Below are positions 61,081 through 64,000 of a stretch of DNA of 64,000 bases, piece by piece. Source of the stretch: Lunularia cruciata (taxonomy: Eukaryota; Streptophyta; Marchantiopsida; Lunulariales; Lunulariaceae); contig OX419758.1 in assembly GCA_948567375.1 (NCBI GenBank), positions 29,393,001-29,457,000 of the forward strand, written 5' to 3'. A model generated the notes under the pieces. The model was not told the DNA's origin and did no database searches. It saw nothing but the letters and a program-made list of their open reading frames with translations. Both the position numbers and the translations under genes were made by a program. The stretch's first letter is position 1. The number at the start of each line of letters is the position of its first letter.

Positions 61081-61479
61081 TAAAGAGCCTCGTATGTCCT
61101 CAATAAATACCAAAGCCCAAGCTCATGCTAAATAATTGGAGTTTCTCTCATTCAAGAGTCCTAATGTGATCTTTCACTTTGATGTTTTTTTCTCATTGGT
61201 CTTTTACATTGGTATCAATGTAGGAATAGGATGGATGGAATTTAAGGACCACCAAATCCATTTCCTCCAAACCATTAGAATTTTCATATCCATATACCCA
61301 AACGTCATTTTATGCAACTCATCATCTCATGCTTTGGGTAAATTTTATGCAATCATCTTGTTCAATGAACTCTTCATACTTCCAATTGTAACTTACAAAG
61401 AATCTTGGACTTGATGCATCTATGTGTTAACTTAGATAATTGTAGATAGTCTGATAGAGTAGTAGCTATGGTGGAAATA

Positions 61480-62106
61480 CCCAAAGTTAACATTACTATG
61501 TAATAATAAATTGAGCACCTTACTCAATTGTTAGGAGAAAGAGACCATAACCAACAAGAGCATATAGAGGGGGTAATATTTTAAGAAGAAGAAGGACAAA
61601 TCTAATTTCCAAAGTCCAAGGTATTTGTAGATAAGAATCTCTCAAGTACAATGGACAATTTTATATTTGATTATAACCATTATTTTGAAGCTACAAATCT
61701 TCAAGATGAATAGAAATAGATTCTCTTGGCTTCAAGCTAATTGGATTGAGTGGCAAAACTATGGTGGTGATTTTGAATAGAGCAAACTAAATGATATTTA
61801 GGTATGCTAATCTTGACATGGGAAGAATTCAAGAGTGTAATAATTGGGAGATTCCAAGCCATAAATTTTACATGAGTTGCATGAGATAGGTTAGCAAAAT
61901 TGAAACAAATTGGTTACAAATTTGTGAGAAGCTACATCATAATGCAAATCCCATATACACTAGAAAGTGAAACTCTGGATCAATTTGTGAGGAGCTTGAA
62001 GTTGCACACCAAATTAGAAGTGACCATGTGAGAGTCCAAAAACTTGGAGGAAACCATGTATTTAGCTAAGCGCTTTGATTCCTTGGTTGTGAAAACTTGG
62101 TCTTGA
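61480..62106 (+). pseudogene. Ty3/gypsy gag remnant
   Basis: Plus-strand reading with stops gives the Retrotrans_gag capsid pattern: WEEFKSVIIGRFQ, RLAKLKQIGYKFV, MQIPYTLESETLDQFVRSLK and LEETMYLAKRFDSL. The order and spacing are typical. No pol follows; the sequence after 62,112 is unrelated and less AT-rich, so the element is cut there. Confidence 0.75.
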
Positions 62107-62880
62107 TCTCAACCTTGATAGAACCTACCAACACACTACACATGGTGGAGGAGCCGGTGTTGCGGGGATTGGTTGGTCTTGGGAGTGCGCCAAGCACATG
62201 GCTGCTTGCGCTCAGACTGCTAGGCTTGTCAATTGTTCAAAGCCTTTTGTAATCATACGCTCTCTCTCTATTTGCCCGGCTGGCAGTCCTTCTTGCTAGA
62301 GCAGCTTGCTACCGATCTTTCTAAATGTAGGCTCATGGTTAATGGCTTCTTGGATTGGCCTCATTGGCGCAATCGTATTCTTCAAGCTTCATTGCCAATG
62401 TTAAAGTTCTGTCCATGTTAAGTTGTGTTCAATGGGCTGTGATGTAATTCCTCTAACGAATCACAGTCCTATGGCCAGGTTCAGATAATCATGATCAAGT
62501 CAGTGACAGGTCTTGGAAATGCAGCTCAACTAAGACTGAGAGCTCCAAGACTGGAGTCCTCTCATTTAAACTATTCACGGACTAAAGATTCACATTCATC
62601 AAGGAAGTATATATTTATCATAATCCCAAGCCTTGCAGTTATAAATTTTTGAAACCCAAGCAGCTTCAAACAATACAATGACTGACTAAAATCTTCAATG
62701 GAAAAGCATGTACACAAAGGAGGAGAAGTGAGCAAGTTCTGCATCCTAATCCTTACAATTTGTAGCCCTCCGTTCTGTCGTGCCTCCATCTGAGATCTTC
62801 TTTAAGTCTGTTCTATGGTCAACAGGTTCTCGTTCCACTTCTTCTTTATTCTTACCCTGAACTAATCACTCCCTTCTCTG
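62107..62880. other. No gene identified
   Basis: An ORF of 62 codons at 62,233-62,421 (plus) has normal-looking composition but no recognisable motif. The base composition is more balanced than around it, so it may be a fragment of host gene origin. Confidence 0.35.
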
Positions 62881-64000
62881 TCATTCACCCGGAATCTTTG
62901 TTATGTCATTCTCCTAAAACATTGCTCACACCTTTCTCAAAACAAGCCACTTCTTTCTCTTTCACTCCCTTCTTTGGCATTCCCCAAAACTCTTTGTTAT
63001 GTCATTCTTCTGAAACACTCATTGTAAAATCAATTCCTGGAAGAGGCATTTCTCCTTCTTGAAACTCCATGTCAATTCCTGAAGAACTTCTTGCAAGCCC
63101 TACAGAATTCCCAAAACTTCTCACTGTGAACTCCTAGAAGACATTTTTCTCAACTCCCAAAAACTTCTCACTGTCAAATCAACGCCTAAAAGAGACATTC
63201 CTCATTCTCAAAACCCATGTCAATTCCTGAAGAGCTTCTTGCCAGCCTTACTGAATTCCCAAAAACTTCTCATTGTGAACTCCTGGAAGACATTTTGCTC
63301 AACTCCCGAAAACTTCTCACTGCCACTTCTTGGAAGATATTTCTCTCAACTCTTGAAACTTCTCGCTGTCAAATCATCTCCTGGAAGAGGCATTCCTCAT
63401 TCTCAAAACCCCATGTCAATTCTTGAAAGAGCTTCCTGCCAGCCCTACTGCATTCCCGAAACCTCCTCATTGTGAACTCCTGGAAGACATTTTTCTCAAC
63501 TCTTGAAAACTTCTCACTACCAACTCTTGGAAGACATTTCTCTCAACTCCTAAAACTTCTCACTGTCAAATCAACTCCTGAAAGACATTTTTCTCAACTC
63601 CCAAAACTTCTCACTGTCAAATCAACTCCTGGAAGAGGCATTCCTCATTCTTGAAACCCATGTCAATTCCTGAAGAGCTTCTTGCCAGCCCTATTGAATT
63701 CCCAAAACTTCTCAATGTGAACTCCTGGAAGACATTTTTCTCAACTCTTGAAACTTCTCACTGTCAAATCAAGTCCTGGAAGAGGCATTCCTCATTCTCA
63801 AAACCCATGTCAATTCCTGAAGAGCTTCCTGCCAGCCCTATTGAATTCCCAAAACTTCTCACTATGAACTCCTAGAAGACATTTTTCTCAAAAACTCTTT
63901 GTCACTTCCCGAAATCCCACTGTCAGCCCTCTGTTTCTCCCGAAACTCCTTCTGTCCACCCATCAACTCCTGGAAAACATTGCCCTCAAAAACTCTTTGT
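62880..64000. repeat. Satellite/minisatellite with about 49-bp basic unit, runs off the window
   Basis: Repeating blocks built from CTCCTGGAAGACATTTTTCT, AACTTCTCACTGTCAAATCA, GGCATTCCTCATTCTCAAAA and CATGTCAATTCCTGAAGAGC. The anchor GTCAATTC starts at 63,071, 63,219, 63,415, 63,662 and 63,809, giving spacings of 148, 196, 247 and 147 bases, close to 3, 4, 5 and 3 times 49. Copies before 63,050 are more diverged. ORFs across it are an effect of the repeat and are not genes. Confidence 0.9.

Noticed and set aside
63217-63875. ORFs with repeated MSIPEELLAS-type peptides
   Set aside because: They come from satellite periods divisible by three (147). Units of 49 shift the frame, so no protein is conserved.
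62880-64000. CRISPR-like array of repeats and spacers
   Set aside because: Repeats are adjacent with no unique spacers, unit length varies in multiples of 49, and the context is a plant nuclear genome.

Overview
The window looks like nuclear DNA of a land plant with a repeat-rich, probably large genome. The evidence is nested Ty3/gypsy LTR elements with a tRNA-iMet-type primer site, a Ty1/copia remnant, short GT-AG introns, telomere-type AAACCCTAA boxes, and a relic of the plant-type YY1 zinc-finger gene. I cannot place it to a lineage. Codon-poor, AT-rich repeats fill both flanks (about 1-29 kb and 47-64 kb). A less repetitive, more GC-balanced island lies between about 30 and 46 kb.

Left flank (1-23.4 kb), all nested gypsy elements. 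Element B (about 205-7,755, minus) is an old, heavily mutated chromovirus, itself split by two non-coding insertions. Element C (7,942 to about 21,750, minus) is a non-chromodomain gypsy element with degraded gag, PR, RT, RNase H and INT. Element A (8,798-15,405, minus) inserted into C's integrase region, leaving a perfect 5-bp duplication. A is young: its LTRs differ at only about a dozen sites by eye, gag is open, and pol carries a single in-frame stop. Element D (about 21,751-23,395, plus) is a 5'-truncated relative of C, joined head to head with it.

23.4-29.7 kb holds a decayed non-pol repeat family and a copia RT remnant on the plus strand.

Gene island (30-46 kb). A two-exon gene (33,527-30,645, minus, predicted 882 aa) encodes a Ser/Arg/Pro-rich protein with internal repeats, a Cys/His-rich segment and an unfamiliar C-terminal domain. 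Upstream of it lies a frame-broken relative (38,243-35,243), then an unprocessed YY1 pseudogene (41,365-39,602) that keeps its intron positions but has frameshifts, stops and lost zinc ligands.

The most unusual feature is at 42,828-46,583: a 3.76-kb non-LTR retrotransposon on the minus strand. It has an N-terminal C2H2 finger, a reverse transcriptase, a CCHC knuckle and a C-terminal restriction-like endonuclease (R2-type layout), and a putative 13-bp target-site duplication. Two very short 5'-truncated copies of its 3' end (29,761-29,843 and 46,660-46,750) lie nearby, each with its own duplication (7 and 17 bp). Plant LINEs are normally L1 or RTE types with an APE endonuclease, so this is the main candidate for something undescribed.

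Right flank (47-64 kb) contains broken ORFs of unknown origin, two tandem copies of the coiled-coil repeat family also seen at 23-27 kb, several minisatellites, a gypsy gag remnant, and a 49-bp-based satellite running off the window end.
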